NCBI GenBank assembly: GCA_016125385.1
Contig: WGLV01000048.1
Location: 1-54,466 of the forward strand
From: a bacterium
Lineage (GTDB): Bacteria; Hinthialibacterota; Hinthialibacteria; Hinthialibacterales; Hinthialibacteraceae
Reading direction: 5' to 3'
DNA: 54,466 nt
Positions 33,984-42,683 of the stretch are shown piece by piece. The notes under the pieces were generated by a model that saw nothing but the letters and a program-made list of their open reading frames with translations, had not been told where the DNA came from and searched no databases. The number at the start of each line of letters is the position of its first letter. Position 1 is the stretch's first letter. A program made the position numbers and the translations under genes.

Positions 33984-36083
33984 TCAATATAATTCGTAAT
34001 CGCTGATTTCCGTGAAAAAAGGGCCGGGAATTGGAGTCAGATCGCCGTTGAGTGAATACACTTCGATATCCGCGTTGATCATGTACGAAACGTATAACCG
34101 CGCGCGTGCGGCGTCGATAAACAGGTCCGGCGCCACCGTGCCCGCGCGGCGAAGGTTCATGCCGCCCACCAGACGATTGACGTCCTGTTTGATCCAGCTG
34201 ATCTGGTCTTTGGGTTCGACTGGATCGGAGGAATCGCCCAGTCCCCAGTACATATCGTTGCTCTCATCGTAGTACGTGACTTTTTGTACCGCGGGCAAGA
34301 GTAAACCGGCCTCCGTGCCATCCAATGGGCTGATTTCATACGGACCGAGAAACAGGCGTCCGTTAATCTCATCGTAAAACAGCCAGCCGACCGCGGGTGA
34401 GTTGGACATGCGCGACCAGTTTAACCTGCTCAGATCGACCACCCCCACTTCAACCGGCGCGCCGGCGATATCGAACACGCCGAGGCGATGATTGAGGCTG
34501 CTGTATACGAACAGGCGGTTGGTTGGATTCACAACCAGCAGTTGCAAGCGTCCCGGACCGCCAGCGTCAACGTCGGCTTCAGCGAAGTCAGAGAGATCGA
34601 TGGTCGCGTCGACGGCACCGGTCTTCAGGTCGGCGGCCACCAGCGTCAGGTATTCGGGATAAGCGGCGTAAGCTTTGTTTGTTGAATTATCGATCACCAT
34701 ATCCGGGATCAGGTCGGTCGTCCCGCGCGGGATGCCGAGATCGATCGTGGTGACCAGTTCGGTGGAGGGACGGGTTTTGAAGACGGAAATCGTGCTGTCC
34801 CACGCGTTCAGAGCGTAGAGGAACTCTCCATCGGACGAGGTTCGGATGGGGACCGGCCAGGTTCCGGCTTTGAAGGTTTCCAGCTCGCCGGTGTCGGGAT
34901 TGAGTCCATATAAATCGCTGCCGCCCAGCCGGCTGTTGACGTACAGCGGTGAATTGTTGACGCCGCCCGCCATGCCTTCGATGCTGTCGCCGATGCGGAT
35001 TCCATCGACTGAAAACGGCTCGGGCGTTACGACCCACAGCATCGAGGCGTCGCCATTGGCGAGATAGAGTTTGTGATTATTCCGGTTCAGTTGCATACGA
35101 TGGGCTTTCAAACCAAATTCAAGGACGCCGGTTTCGGTGAGGTCTTCGCCTTTGAAACGGAAGAGGTGGTCGCCGATGCCGGTGGTTTCTCCATCGACCG
35201 GTGGATTCAGCATCAGAACATACAGATCGTCAAAATCGGGGTCGTATGCGAATTTTTCAAGGTTGTATCCGAAGGGCAGTTCATGACGGGCGAGTTCCAA
35301 ACCGCCCGGCGCGAAGAGATAGAGATTGCTGGCGGTCAGGATGATGAAACTGCCATCAGGACGGCGGACAAAACCGTTGACCCGCTTGGCGCCCGGCACA
35401 CGGAACGACAACTCCGCGACCAATGACAGGTCGCTCTGGTCGATCTGGTAAATGATGGCGTTGGAGTCGGGAGTCAGGACGTTCAGCACGTACATCATGC
35501 CATCGGGGGCGAATGTAATCGGTCCCGCGCCTTCCGTCATCGCTTCGCAGGCGGGGCAGTCAACGCCCAGTTCATCCAGCGTCATCGCGTCGTGAACGGT
35601 CATGACCGGCGCTTCCTGGCGGGTTCTGTAGAGGCGGCTGGTCGATGAATCGATGGCGACGTTCTGCATCTCGACGATTTCCATGCCGTCCGCCACGCGT
35701 TCGTTGGTATCCATGTCGAAGCGCATCAGCTCTCCATTGGTGGTATCCATCAGGTAGAGGCTGCGCAGGTCGGAGCACTCAAACAGGTATTTGTGGGCGT
35801 TGTCGAGGATGCCGGTGTCGACCACGTCGATTACTTCGCCGGTTCCCGCGTCGACCAGCGCCATGTTGCGCGTCATAATACCGGTTACGTAGACGCGATT
35901 GGTCATGGAATCCGCCGCCGCGTCAAACAGCTTCAACACGTTCTGTTCCCAAGGTCTGTCGAGCGCATCGCGCAGCGAAATCGTCTGGATATACTCTCGA
36001 GTTGGAACCTGAGCCCATCCCGTTAAACCGAGGATGCAAAGTGCGCCAGCAGCGGCCACGGCAATCCGGTTAAGTCGCTTCAT
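33984..36083 (-). CDS. Secreted YVTN-type beta-propeller protein
   Basis: A 699-residue exported protein with signal peptide 'RIAVAAAGALCILGLTGWAQ'. The body is made of about ten to twelve repeats of the kind 'DSMTNRVYVTG...TGEVIDVVDTG', 'NPTNRLFVYSSLNHRLGVFDI' and 'IDAARARLYVSYMINADIEVYSLNGD', the YVTN propeller form. Two propellers are likely. Such proteins sit on the surface or in S-layers and bind ligands; none has a catalytic site visible here. The second ATG (36083) is preferred because GGGAGG lies 5 bases before it and only 2 bases from the first ATG at 36086. Confidence 0.8.
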   Translation of the reverse strand: MKRLNRIAVAAAGALCILGLTGWAQVPTREYIQTISLRDALDRPWEQNVLKLFDAAADSMTNRVYVTGIMTRNMALVDAGTGEVIDVVDTGILDNAHKYLFECSDLRSLYLMDTTNGELMRFDMDTNERVADGMEIVEMQNVAIDSSTSRLYRTRQEAPVMTVHDAMTLDELGVDCPACEAMTEGAGPITFAPDGMMYVLNVLTPDSNAIIYQIDQSDLSLVAELSFRVPGAKRVNGFVRRPDGSFIILTASNLYLFAPGGLELARHELPFGYNLEKFAYDPDFDDLYVLMLNPPVDGETTGIGDHLFRFKGEDLTETGVLEFGLKAHRMQLNRNNHKLYLANGDASMLWVVTPEPFSVDGIRIGDSIEGMAGGVNNSPLYVNSRLGGSDLYGLNPDTGELETFKAGTWPVPIRTSSDGEFLYALNAWDSTISVFKTRPSTELVTTIDLGIPRGTTDLIPDMVIDNSTNKAYAAYPEYLTLVAADLKTGAVDATIDLSDFAEADVDAGGPGRLQLLVVNPTNRLFVYSSLNHRLGVFDIAGAPVEVGVVDLSRLNWSRMSNSPAVGWLFYDEINGRLFLGPYEISPLDGTEAGLLLPAVQKVTYYDESNDMYWGLGDSSDPVEPKDQISWIKQDVNRLVGGMNLRRAGTVAPDLFIDAARARLYVSYMINADIEVYSLNGDLTPIPGPFFTEISDYELY

Positions 36084-36280
36084 CATACCCTCCCTGCTTG
36101 TTATGATTGATACGCTTGTATAACGAGAAATTATCCGATTTATTGAATCAAATTGGTATGTTACATGAAATTGAACGATACAACCGAACGTACGATTCGG
36201 GCTATACTATATTTTCATGTTTCTCCTGCTGTTCGGGTTCAAGGCGGCGAGAGTTTTTATCATAGCCCTTATGGGATTCG

Positions 36281-36300
36281 CGCCTCAACAGGCGGTTTTT
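36281..36300 (+). terminator. Small hairpin with T run, possible attenuator
   Basis: CGCCT-CAAC-AGGCG then GTTTTT: a 5-bp stem followed by five Ts. AGGCG also occurs at 36242-36246 and could pair with the same CGCCT (36281-36285), giving a competing structure. Confidence 0.4.
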
Positions 36301-36312
36301 CATCAAGAATGC

Positions 36313-36342
36313 TTGCCCGGCGTCATCGAAGTTATCTATAAT
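36313..36342 (+). promoter_or_regulatory. Candidate sigma-70 promoter for coiled-coil gene
   Basis: TTGCCC at 36313-36318 (4 of 6), an 18-base spacer and a perfect TATAAT at 36337-36342. The start codon is at 36407. Confidence 0.5.
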
Positions 36343-36406
36343 GAACTGTGCCTATGAATTTCAGCGCGTGTAACACTGAAGATCGTGCAGTATTCAAGCG
36401 AAGCCT

Positions 36407-37468
36407 ATGCCCAGTAAACCCGCGACCCTGATTCCTGAAGACGCCGTTCCCTTTCTGGAAGAATCGGCGACCCTGCAGGCGACCTTCGAACAACTCACCG
36501 GTACCGACAAGCCGTGGGAGGTGAATCTGCGCAAGTTTAAAGAGCTGCGCGAAAAACTCCGGCGGGTTGAGAAAGAGTTGCGCGAAACCAACGCCGATAA
36601 AGAGATCACCTGTATCATCGGCGAGCGCGGGATGTACTGGCTGTTTGAAGAAGCGTTTGAAACCTTCCGTGAAAAAATCGACGAAACCCTGAAAAAAATC
36701 AAAGAAGAAGGCCCGATGCCGGTCTGGCGTTACACCACCGCCGAGATGCTGGCCGCACACGTCAACAATATGCGCCAGTTGATCATGGCGGTGGCGCACG
36801 ACATCGTTCTGCTTGACCTGTTAAAGGAATCGCTGGGCGACAATCACGTCATGTTGAACCGCGAATTCGAGAACAGCGAGCGCACCGTGCGGGCCATGCT
36901 TGACGACATCCGCGATCAGGGCGAATTTCTGATGAGTTCCGTGTCGCACGACCTGCTCATGATGGAGCGATGCCGCATCACGCGCGAGATGATTGAGCGC
37001 GGCGACGTGGGAGAAGAAATTCTGGGGTATACCGCTGAAGACCTGCGCCGCGTCGAGGGTATTCTCGACGAGCGCTGCAAAAAAGAGATGCCCGCCTACG
37101 AGAAGCGTATCGCCTCGATGGCCTCCATCATGCGGGACGAGATGCGCAAGAGCGAGAGCGCCCAGCTCATTCGCGCCAGCCGATGGGTGATGGCGTACAG
37201 CCTGCTGGGTGACGCGCCCAAGGGATTCAAGGGGCAGGCGACGATGGCCAACAAGGAGCAGGAAGGCCTGGAGGCGTTCGTCGCATCGCGAGAAGAAGAA
37301 CTTGGCGAGAGCGAGGATGGAAAGAAAGCGCTCACCGCCGCCAAGGAAACCAAACCCGTTGAAGCCCCCGCGCCTCCGCCGTCACAGGAAGATGAACCCC
37401 AAGCCGAAGAAGAACCGAAGAAGAGAAAACGCGTCACCGGCATGGCGTATCTCGACCGCCGGCGTTAG
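36407..37468 (+). CDS. Cytoplasmic coiled-coil protein of unknown function
   Basis: A 353-residue protein without signal or membrane segment. It is mostly charged helix: 'RKFKELREKLRRVEKELRET' at about 42-62, 'FETFREKIDETLKKIKEEG' and two further long helices around 'MLDDIRDQGEFLMSSVSHDLLMM' and 'EGILDERCKKEMPAYEKRIASM'. The C-terminal 60 residues are a Pro/Glu/Lys-rich tail ending 'KKRKRVTGMAYLDRRR', likely disordered with a basic end that could bind nucleic acid or membrane. I recognise no family. It is monocistronic, facing the convergent folC gene 21 bases away. Confidence 0.75.
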   Translation: MPSKPATLIPEDAVPFLEESATLQATFEQLTGTDKPWEVNLRKFKELREKLRRVEKELRETNADKEITCIIGERGMYWLFEEAFETFREKIDETLKKIKEEGPMPVWRYTTAEMLAAHVNNMRQLIMAVAHDIVLLDLLKESLGDNHVMLNREFENSERTVRAMLDDIRDQGEFLMSSVSHDLLMMERCRITREMIERGDVGEEILGYTAEDLRRVEGILDERCKKEMPAYEKRIASMASIMRDEMRKSESAQLIRASRWVMAYSLLGDAPKGFKGQATMANKEQEGLEAFVASREEELGESEDGKKALTAAKETKPVEAPAPPPSQEDEPQAEEEPKKRKRVTGMAYLDRRR

Positions 37469-37489
37469 ACGAAGCGCTTCAAAAAATTT

Positions 37490-38842
37490 TTACTCATTGC
37501 ATGAGCCCGCGAGTCTGGCGAGGGCGCCGACGAGGTATAGCGAACCGGCGATGACCACCAGATCGCCGCGCCGGGCTATTTCACGGGCGAGGCGCAACGC
37601 GCGGGGGGGTCTGGGCTCAATCTGGATTGCGGATGGTTCAATCGAGGCGTTTCGTACAATCGCCTCCAGTTCATGCGGATCGCGCCCGCGCGGCGTAGGC
37701 GCCTTGGTCAGGATCACGGCGTCTTCGGGGCGGATCAGGTTGGTCAACATCCCCGCCGCGTCCTTATCCTTCAGAACGCCCAACACGAACACGCGCTTGC
37801 GCGACGGAAACAGTTCATCCAGCGATTCACGTAACGCCATCGCGCCTTTGCGCGTGTGGGCCACATCCATCACCAACGGCGCCTCGCCGGGAATCCGAAT
37901 GATTTCGAAGCGTCCCGGCCAACGCGCGCCGCGGAATCCCGCTTTGAGTTGCGCTGCGCTGAAGGGAGGGGCGCCGCCGCTCGCGGTCAGGGCGTCGAGC
38001 GCCGCCAGCGCGGTCAAGGCGTTTTGCGTCTGGTAGCGCCCCAGCAAAGGAAACTCAATCTCCCGCACGCCCGGCCATCCGGATCGGCTTACCTGCAACC
38101 GCCGGTATCGCCGCCCCGCTGAATCGCTTTCGATGTGATAACTCTTGTCGGTGAACGCCGCTTCAGGCTGATGGGCGGCGAGACGTTTGCGCATGTGGCG
38201 AAGAACGGATGCGTCCTGATGTCCGATGACGACGGGCGCGCCGGACCGGATGATGCCAAGTTTTTCATCGGCGATTTTCTCCAGCGTATCGCCCAGCAGG
38301 TTCGCGTGTTCCATCGAGATATGAGTGATGACGGAAACGAGGGGCTCGGCGACGTTGGTTGCGTCCAGCCGTCCGCCCAATCCGGTTTCGATTACCGCGT
38401 AGTCGACTTTCTTCTCGAGAAAATGCAGGAACGCCATCGCGGTGAGTAATTCGAAAAAAGTCGCATAGCCGTGCGCGGGGCGGGGATGGGCTTCGGACGC
38501 TTCTTTCAGGGCGTTCATCCAGCGGACGAAATCGCGCGGGGGAATCCAGCGGCCGTCGATCTGGATTCGTTCTCGAATGGAACGCAGATGCGGCGAAGAA
38601 TACAGCCCCACGCGAAAACCACGCGCCCGCAGCAGCGACGCCAGCATGGCGCAGGTCGAGCCTTTTCCATCGCTGCCCGCGACGTGAAGGATTTTTAATT
38701 TGAATTGAGGATCGCCGAGACGTTCAAGGAATTGCTTGAAGCGGTCGAGGTTGAGCGTTTTATCGGAATAGTGCCAGTTCGCCTTCTGTTCATACGAGAC
38801 GAACGAGTACAGATAATCCAAAGCCTCGCGGAATGTTTTCAT
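37490..38842 (-). CDS. folC: Bifunctional folylpolyglutamate synthase / dihydrofolate synthase
   Basis: A 450-residue Mur-ligase-family enzyme that adds glutamate to (dihydro)folate or dihydropteroate using ATP. The P-loop is 'ILHVAGSDGKGSTCAMLASLLR'; the usual GTNGKGS is here GSDGKGS. Family signatures are 'FFELLTAMAFLHF', 'YAVIETGLGGRLDATN', 'ITHISMEHANLLGDTLEKIADEKLGII' and the C-terminal 'PLVMDVAHTRKGA' and 'LTKAPTPRGRDPHEL'. The length is normal. Cytoplasmic; part of folate metabolism. It stands alone, between a convergent coiled-coil gene and the two-component system. Confidence 0.93.
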   Translation of the reverse strand: MKTFREALDYLYSFVSYEQKANWHYSDKTLNLDRFKQFLERLGDPQFKLKILHVAGSDGKGSTCAMLASLLRARGFRVGLYSSPHLRSIRERIQIDGRWIPPRDFVRWMNALKEASEAHPRPAHGYATFFELLTAMAFLHFLEKKVDYAVIETGLGGRLDATNVAEPLVSVITHISMEHANLLGDTLEKIADEKLGIIRSGAPVVIGHQDASVLRHMRKRLAAHQPEAAFTDKSYHIESDSAGRRYRRLQVSRSGWPGVREIEFPLLGRYQTQNALTALAALDALTASGGAPPFSAAQLKAGFRGARWPGRFEIIRIPGEAPLVMDVAHTRKGAMALRESLDELFPSRKRVFVLGVLKDKDAAGMLTNLIRPEDAVILTKAPTPRGRDPHELEAIVRNASIEPSAIQIEPRPPRALRLAREIARRGDLVVIAGSLYLVGALARLAGSCNE

Positions 38843-39031
38843 ATTGGTGTGAATCCAAATTGCATCCGGAATTCAGGTGAAAAAACGCGAAGTCTATTTT
38901 CACCCGATCACCCCTCCCAATATAAGGTTTGGTTTCAGCAACCTTCGCTCTCGTCCCCCCAGTTAAATGCAATCATGAGGTTTTCAGAATCAATGCGTGT
39001 GTTGAACAGAAAGCGCGATCAACCCGAGTGG

Positions 39032-40474
39032 TTACTCCTCGTTTCCCTGATCGAGGGGGATGTGGTGTTCTTTCATTTTACGGTAGAGCGTACGGGTGCT
39101 GTAGCCGAGAATGCTGGCAGTGGCTTCCTTGTCGCCCTGCGTCATCTCAAGCGTTTTGCGGATCACGACGCCCTCCGCCTGTTCGGCAGAGTATCCAAGC
39201 GGGATTTTGATATGCTTGCCGTCGCCGGTGACGGCGTCGGGCGCGCCCTCGGCGGCGCGGATGGTTTCGGGCAGGTCTTCGAGCAGAATCCGATCGCCCC
39301 GGGCGAGAATAACGCCGTGTTCGATGACGTTTTCCAACTCGCGCACGTTGCCCGGCCATGTATATTTTTCCATCGCGTTCAGCGCGTTTACGCCAAGACC
39401 GATCACACGTTTTCCGTTCTTTTTCGAGTATTTTTCAAGAAAGTGCTGAGCGAGTAACGCCAGGTCGCCGGTGCGTTCGCGCAAGGCGGGTAATCGCAGG
39501 TTAAACACGTTGATGCGGTAATAGAGGTCTTGCCGGAACTTGCCGCGTTTTACTTCTTCCATCAGGTCGCGGTTGGTGGCGGTGATGACGCGCACGTCGA
39601 CGTGAACTTCTTTGCCGCTGCCGACCCGCTCGAAAGCGCCTTCCTGAAGAACGCGCAGAAGTTTGACCTGAGCGGATGGACTCATCTCGCCGATTTCGTC
39701 GAGGAACAACGTGCCGCCGTCAGCCAGTTCAAAGCGGCCGGGCTGGTCTTTATACGCGCCGGTGAATGAGCCTTTGACGTGGCCAAACAGTTCCGACTCC
39801 AACAACGTTTCAGGCAACGCGCCGCAGTTCACCCGGATCATCGCCTTGTCGGCGCGCGGGCTGAGGGCGTGAATGGCGTTAGCGATCATTTCCTTCCCGG
39901 TGCCGGTTTCGCCAGTGATCAATACGGTGGCGGTGCTGGGCGCTACCTGTTCGATCTGGGTGATGACGCCGCGCATAGCGTGGCTTTTTCCCACGATGAT
40001 GGATTGGGATTGCATATCCTGCAGGCGGTTTTTGAGCTCCTGCACTTCCATCATCATTTCATGGGATGCGAGCGCTTTTTCAACGTAAATCTGGAGCTCC
40101 TGAAGGCGCACCGGCTTGGTGAGGTAGTGAAACGCGCCCGCCTTCATGGCTTCGACCGCGTTGTCGACCGAGGCGTAGCCCGTCATGACGATCATGGGGA
40201 TGTTTGGATCGATCTGTTTGATGCTGCGGACCAGCGTTACGCCGTCGAAGCCCGGCATCACCAGATCGGTTAACACCAGGTCGTAGCGGTTTTCATGGAC
40301 CAGGCTAAGCCCCTGATCGGGGCTTAACGCGGCGTCGACGTCATAGCCCTGACCGCGTAACGCCCGGGCGAGAGTTTTCGCCATGATCTCGTCATCATCG
40401 ACCACCAGAATGCGCGTGCGCCGTTTGACCGCGCCTTCGTCCGTTTCAATAGGTTGGCGTGCGTCCTCGTTCAT
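39032..40474 (-). CDS. NtrC-family sigma-54-dependent response regulator
   Basis: A 480-residue regulator. The receiver domain (about 20-135) has acidic residues 'VVDDDE', phospho-acceptor Asp70 in 'VLTDLVMPG', Thr98 and Lys120. The AAA+ domain has Walker A 'GETGTGKE', the sigma-54 contact loop as 'GSFTGAY' (a GAFTGA variant) and Walker B '[11 protein letters not shown]'. The C-terminus is a Fis-type helix-turn-helix ('[22 protein letters not shown]'). It should activate sigma-54 promoters from distant enhancers when phosphorylated by the adjacent kinase. The start lies 29 bases inside the kinase gene, indicating one operon. Targets are unknown. Confidence 0.93.
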   Translation of the reverse strand: MNEDARQPIETDEGAVKRRTRILVVDDDEIMAKTLARALRGQGYDVDAALSPDQGLSLVHENRYDLVLTDLVMPGFDGVTLVRSIKQIDPNIPMIVMTGYASVDNAVEAMKAGAFHYLTKPVRLQELQIYVEKALASHEMMMEVQELKNRLQDMQSQSIIVGKSHAMRGVITQIEQVAPSTATVLITGETGTGKEMIANAIHALSPRADKAMIRVNCGALPETLLESELFGHVKGSFTGAYKDQPGRFELADGGTLFLDEIGEMSPSAQVKLLRVLQEGAFERVGSGKEVHVDVRVITATNRDLMEEVKRGKFRQDLYYRINVFNLRLPALRERTGDLALLAQHFLEKYSKKNGKRVIGLGVNALNAMEKYTWPGNVRELENVIEHGVILARGDRILLEDLPETIRAAEGAPDAVTGDGKHIKIPLGYSAEQAEGVVIRKTLEMTQGDKEATASILGYSTRTLYRKMKEHHIPLDQGNEE

Positions 40475-42128
40475 GGTTGCTCATTTCGTTTTCGTGATGA
40501 TGGACTGGAATCTGTATTATTACGGAGGTTCCCTGACCGACTACGCTTTCAATATACACTCGCCCGCCATGAGCCTCGACGATCTCCCGTACCAGATACA
40601 AGCCGAGACCGGTTCCACCCGGGCGATTGGTTTCAAACGCGGTGAACACCGATTCAAGGCGATCGGGTGGGATGCCTCGGCCGTTATCGGAGACGCGAAT
40701 CACCGCGCTGGAGCCATCCCGATCCAACTCAAGGCGGATGAGGCCCTCATCGCCCAGCGCGTACTGCGAATTTTCAAACAGGTTAAGCGTCAGGCGGCGG
40801 AACTGGTCGGTGTCGACTTCAACGTAGACGTCTTCGGGGCAGGGCGATATTTCCAACATGACCCCGGTGCGGCTGACTCGTTCTTTCAGTTCTTCGACGA
40901 TTTCGCCGAAATACCGGTTGATCTCAATGACGCTCTTTTTGGGTTTCTGGATGCGCGACAGCACCAGATAGTGATTGACGATTTCGTTCATGCGGTCGAC
41001 CTCTTTCTGCAGGTCGCCCAGCATTTCGAACAGCTCCAATTTAATCGGTTCGCGCTCGGCGGGGTCGTCTAGATCGAGGCAGGTCTGCAAGCGGTCTGTG
41101 ATCAGGTCGGCGGTGAGCGCCATAACGCCCAGCGGGGTGCGGATTTCATGCGCGACGCCGGCGGTGATGCGGGTCATGGCATGAATCTGTTCCATGTTTT
41201 TCAGTTTGCCGGCGAGTTTGCGGATTTCGGTGGTATCGCGCAGAATCAGGGTGGAGCCGATCTGGACGCCCTTCTGGTCGCGCAGCATGGTGAGGTTGGC
41301 GTCGGCGATGATGGACCCGCCGTCTTTGGTTTTCCACTCGGTTTCGTAGACCGTCGCCGAGCCCTCAGCGGATGCCTGTTTACGCAGCAGTTCAAGCTGG
41401 CGAGGATCAACGATCAGGTCGCGCAACGATTTATCGACGATTTCCATCGTGCGGAAGCCAAAAAGGCGTTGCGCTCCCTGACTCCAAGTGGAGATCCGTC
41501 CGTCTTCATCCAAGCCAACGATGGCGTCGGAGGCCTCGGTGAGGATGAAAGTGAGAAGACGATCTTCCATCCACAGTTTCTGCTCGATGCGTTTTCGGGC
41601 GTCGACCAGTTCTCGAGAATAACGCTCGATATAGGTCTCCATCGCCAGTTCCATGTCGAGAAAGAAAACCTTTAACAGCGCGAGTTGGGCTTCTTCGATG
41701 GCGGCGGCGTCGCCGTTCAACGCCTCGCGCAGTATGGGGAACAAGGTTTCGCAGTGCAGCCCGTACGCACCGATGTACCAGCGGGGTTCGAGACCGATGC
41801 GCTCATGCGTCTTGCCGATCTGGCGGCGCTGTTCGATGTAATAGTCGTCGAAACGGGCTTCGAAGATATCAAGAAAATACTGTATCTGAGCCTTTTTCAG
41901 GCGCTCGACGGTTTTCTGATCGGGAAAGAACTGATGAGTGATTCCTGAGCTGATGAGGTGATCGTAAAATTTGTCGACGATTTCGGGCAGCCGTGGGCTG
42001 AGGAGCGTCCCAATGTGACGGATCACGTTTTTTTCTTTTTCAGTCAGCCGCAGAAACTGTTGAAGATAATTGAAATGGAAAGAGCGTCCAGTGAGAGGGG
42101 CGTTTTTATGCGCGGATTGAGGTTCCAT
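40446..42128 (-). CDS. Globin-coupled histidine kinase with PAS domain
   Basis: A 560-residue soluble sensor kinase. Residues about 20-175 are a globin-coupled sensor/protoglobin domain. 'RRQIGKTHERIGLEPRWYIGAYG' is the family pattern, in which His108 would be the proximal haem ligand. A PAS domain follows (about 190-305, 'DAIVGLDEDGRISTWSQGAQRLFGF'), then HisKA with His327 in 'GVAHEIRTPLG' and a HATPase ('FENSQYALGD', 'VSDNGRGIPP', 'GGTGLGLYLVREIVEAHGG'). It should sense O2 or another gas and phosphorylate the sigma-54 regulator whose gene overlaps its 3' end. Two dyad operator-like sites lie about 106 and 151 bases upstream. Confidence 0.92.
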   Translation of the reverse strand: MEPQSAHKNAPLTGRSFHFNYLQQFLRLTEKEKNVIRHIGTLLSPRLPEIVDKFYDHLISSGITHQFFPDQKTVERLKKAQIQYFLDIFEARFDDYYIEQRRQIGKTHERIGLEPRWYIGAYGLHCETLFPILREALNGDAAAIEEAQLALLKVFFLDMELAMETYIERYSRELVDARKRIEQKLWMEDRLLTFILTEASDAIVGLDEDGRISTWSQGAQRLFGFRTMEIVDKSLRDLIVDPRQLELLRKQASAEGSATVYETEWKTKDGGSIIADANLTMLRDQKGVQIGSTLILRDTTEIRKLAGKLKNMEQIHAMTRITAGVAHEIRTPLGVMALTADLITDRLQTCLDLDDPAEREPIKLELFEMLGDLQKEVDRMNEIVNHYLVLSRIQKPKKSVIEINRYFGEIVEELKERVSRTGVMLEISPCPEDVYVEVDTDQFRRLTLNLFENSQYALGDEGLIRLELDRDGSSAVIRVSDNGRGIPPDRLESVFTAFETNRPGGTGLGLYLVREIVEAHGGRVYIESVVGQGTSVIIQIPVHHHENEMSNHERGRTPTY

Positions 42129-42233
42129 CGTTTATAGCCAGTCGCCAGAGTGGTAAATCAATATTTATTCGTTGTGATGTTGTCTTTGTAAGGTGTATTA
42201 ATTCAGTGTGTTGCGTTGGTAGCGAGGAGCGTT

Positions 42234-42292
42234 TGTCAAAATTGACGCCAGTTGTTGAGGCAACCCGAACCTCGTATTTGTCATTATTGACG
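42234..42292. promoter_or_regulatory. Pair of inverted-repeat operator or enhancer sites
   Basis: TGTCAAAATTGACG at 42234-42247 and TGTCATTATTGACG at 42279-42292 share the form TGTCA-N4-TGACG and are exactly 45 bases apart, in the same helical-phase range. They lie 106-164 bases upstream of the kinase start, where NtrC-type activators bind. The binding protein is unknown. Confidence 0.5.
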
Positions 42293-42401
42293 CGGATTTT
42301 GGATTTGGGTAGGGGGGAAAGGATGGTTTTTCAGGAGAAATTATGGGGTTGGATGCTGTTGAAATCTAATAGTAACAGGTAAAGTATATAAAAAAAGTAT
42401 A

Positions 42402-42434
42402 AAAAATAAAAACCGGCCCTTGCAAGAGGGCCGG
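42402..42434 (-). terminator. Rho-independent terminator (minus strand)
   Basis: CCGGCCCT (42412-42419) and AGGGCCGG (42427-42434) form an 8-bp stem. On the minus strand it is followed by TTTTTATTTTTTAT. It would stop leftward transcripts coming from the repeat array or from the gene at 43589. Confidence 0.8.
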
Positions 42435-42577
42435 ATTATGATATAAATAGAGGCGAAGCAGGATGAACAGCGGGATGAAGTTCGATGTTGTGGTTTCGAT
42501 CCGCTGAGGCGCTAACCTGATTCATCCGCTCTACGTTGCCGTATCCAACTCTCGCACGCCAATGCGAGAGTTTTTTT
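42435..42577 (+). ncRNA. Possible small structured RNA ending in a terminator
   Basis: A stretch of about 140 bases with self-complementary segments: GCGGGATGAA (42470-42479) can pair with TTCATCCGC (42521-42529) with one bulge, and a second GGATGAA (42461-42467) competes for the same partner. It ends in a strong plus-strand terminator. No promoter was found with good spacing and no known RNA family was recognised, so this is tentative. Confidence 0.3.
42547..42577 (+). terminator. Rho-independent terminator (plus strand)
   Basis: AACTCTCGCA-CGCCAA-TGCGAGAGTT forms a perfect 10-bp stem with a 6-base loop, followed by further Ts. It implies a rightward transcript ending here although no rightward gene is found upstream. 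Confidence 0.85.
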
Positions 42578-42683
42578 ATGTATGGATGATCCTGGCCTGC
42601 TTCGCCTCTTTAAAACGATCCAGTCTTTTCGCGTCTTTCGCTCACGCCACAGGCGTCATGTTGTAGACTCTGATGTTGATCCC

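Larger units (their letters stand above)
36084..36406. other. Divergent intergenic region with possible leader and attenuator
   Basis: Contains a TATACT hexamer at 36203-36208, a small hairpin with T run at 36281-36300, and a second, better promoter at 36313-36342 (both annotated separately). A 16-base motif at 36359-36374 is nearly the same as one at 29729. No gene is visible. Confidence 0.5.

Noticed and set aside
37471-37491. GAAGCGCTTC palindrome with A and T runs between convergent genes
   Set aside because: A palindrome without loop gives only a very short stem; possible weak terminator but not convincing.
42129-42233. Sigma-54 promoter for the kinase gene
   Set aside because: Searched for TGGCAC-N5-TTGC on the minus strand and found no acceptable match.
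42450-42530. tRNA-like piece with GTGG-TTTCGAT-CCGC resembling a T-arm
   Set aside because: No matching 7-bp acceptor stem, anticodon arm or D-arm could be placed at the right distances on either strand.
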